Shown here piece by piece: positions 5,482 to 7,395 of a DNA stretch of 7,395 bases. The position numbers and the translations under genes are program-made. The DNA lies in assembly GCA_018711955.1 (NCBI GenBank), contig DVHQ01000203.1:1-7395 (forward strand), in the 5' to 3' direction. The notes under the pieces were generated by a model. It had not been told where the DNA came from. It searched no databases and worked only from the letters and a program-made list of their open reading frames with translations. How positions within the stretch are numbered: position 1 is the stretch's first letter; each line of letters opens with the position of its first letter. This stretch comes from Limiplasma merdipullorum (lineage in GTDB: Bacteria > Bacillota > Clostridia > Christensenellales > Aristaeellaceae).

Positions 5482-6724
5482 GGTGGCGGTGATCGGCGGC
5501 GGGGCCGCCGGCATGATGACGGCGGTAACGGCCGCCGGGGCAGGCGCGCGCGTGACGCTGCTGGAACGCAACGAAAAACTGGGGAAAAAGGTTTATATCA
5601 CCGGCAAGGGCCGCTGCAATCTGACCAACGCCTGCGACCGGGACGCCTTTTTGCAAAATGTGGTGCGGAACCCGCGCTTTCTCTACAGCGCGCTGGACGC
5701 GCTGCCGCCGTCGGCTCTGATGGAACAGATGGAGCGCTGGGGCTGTCCCCTGGTGGTGGAGCGGGGAAACCGCGTGTTTCCCGCCAGCCAGAAGGCCAGC
5801 GACGTGACCCGCGCCTTTGAGCGGCAGCTGCGCCGGCTGGGCGTGGAGGTACGGCTGAATGCGCGCGTGACCGGCCTATCTATCCAGGACGGCCGGGTGG
5901 CGGGTGTGACGCTCGCCGGCGGAAGCAACGTGCCCTGTGCCGCCGCCGTTATATGCACGGGCGGCGCGAGCTATCCGTCCACCGGCTCCACGGGCGACGG
6001 GTGGACATGGCTTCGGGCCTGCGGGCATACGGTGCTGCCGGCGCTGCCTTCGCTGGTGGGGCTGGAGAGCCCGGCGGAGTGGGTGCGTGCGCTCACCGGC
6101 CTGTCGCTCAAAAACGTGCGGCTCACGCTCTTGCGCGGCAAAAAGCGCCTCTACAGCGACCTGGGCGAGATGCTCTTCACCCATTTCGGCGTGAGTGGGC
6201 CGCTGGTGCTGAGTGCGTCGGCCTATCTGACCGGTCTGCCCGCGCAGGAGATGAAACTCGTTTTGGACCTCAAACCGGGGCTGACGGATGCGCAGCTGGA
6301 TGCGCGCATTCTGCGCGACATCGCCGCCGCGCCCAAAAAACAGCTCGGCCACGTGCTTTGCGGCCTGTTTCCCGCCCGGCTGGCGGAGACGGTAGCCCGG
6401 CTGTGCCGCCTGGACCCGCTCAAGCCCGCCGGCGCGCTGGAGCGCGAGGAGCGCCACCGCCTGACGGAAATGACCAGGGCCCTTGAGTTGCCTGTTTGCG
6501 GTACGCGCAGCCTGGAGGAGGCCATCGTTACCCGCGGCGGTGTGAGCGTGCGGGAAATAGACCCCTCCACCATGCAGAGCCGCCTTGTGCCGGGCCTGTA
6601 TGTGGCGGGCGAGGCCATCGACGTGGATGCGCTTACCGGCGGGTTCAACCTGCACATCGCCTTTGCCACCGGCCTGCTGGCCGGGCGCGCCGCCGCGGCG
6701 CAATGCCTTGATATACGGGAGTAA
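5474..6724 (+). CDS. BaiN/HI0933-family NAD(P)/FAD-dependent oxidoreductase
   Basis: This 416-residue flavoprotein belongs to the HI0933/YhiN/BaiN group (aminoacetone oxidase-like FAD-binding enzymes). The N-terminal Rossmann motif VAVIGGGAAGMMTAV (4-18) ends with the ribose-binding Glu of LLERN, and KKVYITGKGRCNLTNA (38-53) is the family signature. Further hallmarks are RVFPASQKASDV, VICTGGASYPSTGSTGDGW, LGEMLFTHFGVSGPLVLSAS and the C-terminal FAD motif GLYVAGEAIDVDALTGGFN (374-392). A few members act in gut bile-acid metabolism, but most are of unknown substrate, so no specific reaction is claimed. The start codon overlaps the end of the RpiR gene by 8 bp and has only a weak AGG upstream, so it probably depends on translational coupling. 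The stop overlaps the next start (TAATG). Confidence 0.93.
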   Translation: MNEVAVIGGGAAGMMTAVTAAGAGARVTLLERNEKLGKKVYITGKGRCNLTNACDRDAFLQNVVRNPRFLYSALDALPPSALMEQMERWGCPLVVERGNRVFPASQKASDVTRAFERQLRRLGVEVRLNARVTGLSIQDGRVAGVTLAGGSNVPCAAAVICTGGASYPSTGSTGDGWTWLRACGHTVLPALPSLVGLESPAEWVRALTGLSLKNVRLTLLRGKKRLYSDLGEMLFTHFGVSGPLVLSASAYLTGLPAQEMKLVLDLKPGLTDAQLDARILRDIAAAPKKQLGHVLCGLFPARLAETVARLCRLDPLKPAGALEREERHRLTEMTRALELPVCGTRSLEEAIVTRGGVSVREIDPSTMQSRLVPGLYVAGEAIDVDALTGGFNLHIAFATGLLAGRAAAAQCLDIRE

Positions 6725-7395
6725 TGGACATGCAGTTGATCGTATTGGACCTGGAGTGGAACCAGCCGACCAGCTATCAGAGCGCGGCCTACCGCCGCGT
6801 GGGCGACCGGCTGCTCTTTGAGGTCATTCAGTTTGGAGCGGCCAAGCTGGATGAGGGGCTGGAAATCGTGGATATCATCTCCATCCCGGTGAACCCCACG
6901 CATTACCAGACCATTCATCCGCGCGTAAGGCGCATGACGGGTCTCACGCGGGATGTTCTGTGCGATGCCCCCGCCTTTCCGGAGGCGATGGAGACGTTTA
7001 TGGACTGGTGCGGCGAGGACTGCGCCTTCGTCACCTGGGGCTGCGATGATGTGAGCGTGCTGCAGCAGAATGTGGACTTTTTCCGGGTGGAGCGTCCTCT
7101 GCCCAAGATGTATGACCTGCAGCGCCTCTACGCCGCCGAAGCCGGCAAGAGCGGGCAGACGGCGCTGAAAACCGCCATGGAGGCGCTCGGCGTGGAGGTG
7201 GACGAGGAGCGCAGCTTTCACAACGCCATGCACGACGCATACTATACCGCGCAGGTGCTCCGGAAGCTGCCGCATCCCATGGACGTGCTGCGCTATGAGG
7301 AGCAGCCGCGCAAGCTGTGCCACAACGACCGGCGAAGCCGCTTCCGCGTGACCGACCTGGTGCCCTCCGTGCGTGAGGCGCTGGAGGGCGAGGCG
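6724..7395 (+). CDS. DEDDh 3'-5' exonuclease (RNase T/KapD/ERI-1-like), 3'-truncated
   Basis: The frame is open from the ATG at 6724 to the window end (224 residues, no stop), so the C-terminus is missing. It is a DEDDh exonuclease, which uses two metal ions to remove nucleotides from 3' ends of RNA or DNA. ExoI is IVLDLEWNQ with D9 and E11. ExoII is FVTWGCDDVSVL with D109 as the likely ligand. ExoIII is FHNAMHDAYYTAQVL with H166 and D171. Features of the KapD/ERI-1-like branch include LDLEW, HPRVRRMTGLT (65-75) and the W-G-x-x-D form of ExoII. ATG 6724 overlaps the upstream stop as TAATG. ATG 6730 is an in-frame alternative start, also close behind GGGAG. Related proteins often end in a zinc-ribbon tail, which cannot be seen here. 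Confidence 0.92.
   Translation, partial: MDMQLIVLDLEWNQPTSYQSAAYRRVGDRLLFEVIQFGAAKLDEGLEIVDIISIPVNPTHYQTIHPRVRRMTGLTRDVLCDAPAFPEAMETFMDWCGEDCAFVTWGCDDVSVLQQNVDFFRVERPLPKMYDLQRLYAAEAGKSGQTALKTAMEALGVEVDEERSFHNAMHDAYYTAQVLRKLPHPMDVLRYEEQPRKLCHNDRRSRFRVTDLVPSVREALEGEA

Noticed and set aside
4513..5571. Minus-strand frame of 352 residues opposite the RpiR gene
   Set aside because: Same antisense-shadow character, with no recognisable domain and a firmly identified gene on the other strand.
6223..7323. Minus-strand frame of 366 residues opposite the flavoprotein and exonuclease genes
   Set aside because: It crosses the junction of two genes with intact catalytic and FAD motifs, and its own translation has no family signature.

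Overview
The window is a densely coding stretch of a high-GC bacterial chromosome, with eleven of twelve supported genes on the + strand. The order ffh - rpsP - khpA - rimM - trmD is the conserved Firmicutes ribosome and protein-targeting cluster. Together with Shine-Dalgarno sites of the AAGGAGG type, a full-length SurE and an RpiR regulator of the FPRY type, it points to a GC-rich member of the Clostridia (for example a Christensenellales- or Oscillospirales-like gut bacterium). The class is inferred from gene content and order; no marker gene was searched.

Region 1 (1-2661) is a housekeeping cluster. It holds the C-terminal two thirds of the SRP GTPase Ffh, ribosomal protein bS16, the small KH-domain RNA-binding protein KhpA, the 16S maturation factor RimM and the tRNA m1G37 methyltransferase TrmD. 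rpsP and khpA are 4 bp apart and rimM and trmD overlap by 20 bp. A long, nearly perfect RNA hairpin (1352-1390) lies between khpA and rimM. The usual last gene, rplS (bL19), is not here. A gene for an unrecognised 139-residue membrane protein (2663-3082) follows trmD instead, with a strong ribosome site.

Region 2 (2985-3449) is the only irregular part. A small minus-strand gene encodes a probable ribbon-helix-helix DNA-binding protein (2985-3248). It converges on the membrane-protein gene and the two coding regions overlap by 98 bp. Upstream of it is a 201-bp divergent intergenic region with a good extended -10 promoter (3377-3404) facing right.

Region 3 (3450-7395) is a second, tightly packed + strand operon that this promoter probably drives: a four-helix PF04020/YvlD-type membrane protein, the nucleotidase SurE, an RpiR/MurR-type regulator with HTH and SIS domains, a BaiN/HI0933-type flavoprotein, and a DEDDh 3'-5' exonuclease cut off by the window end. 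Junctions are 21 bp, 31 bp, an 8-bp overlap and a TAATG overlap, so the genes are likely co-transcribed and partly coupled in translation. They do not form one obvious pathway.

I see no mobile element, CRISPR array, tRNA, rRNA or convincing new multi-gene system. The points most worth a second look are the RHH gene with its antisense overlap, the khpA-rimM hairpin, and the replacement of rplS by a membrane-protein gene.
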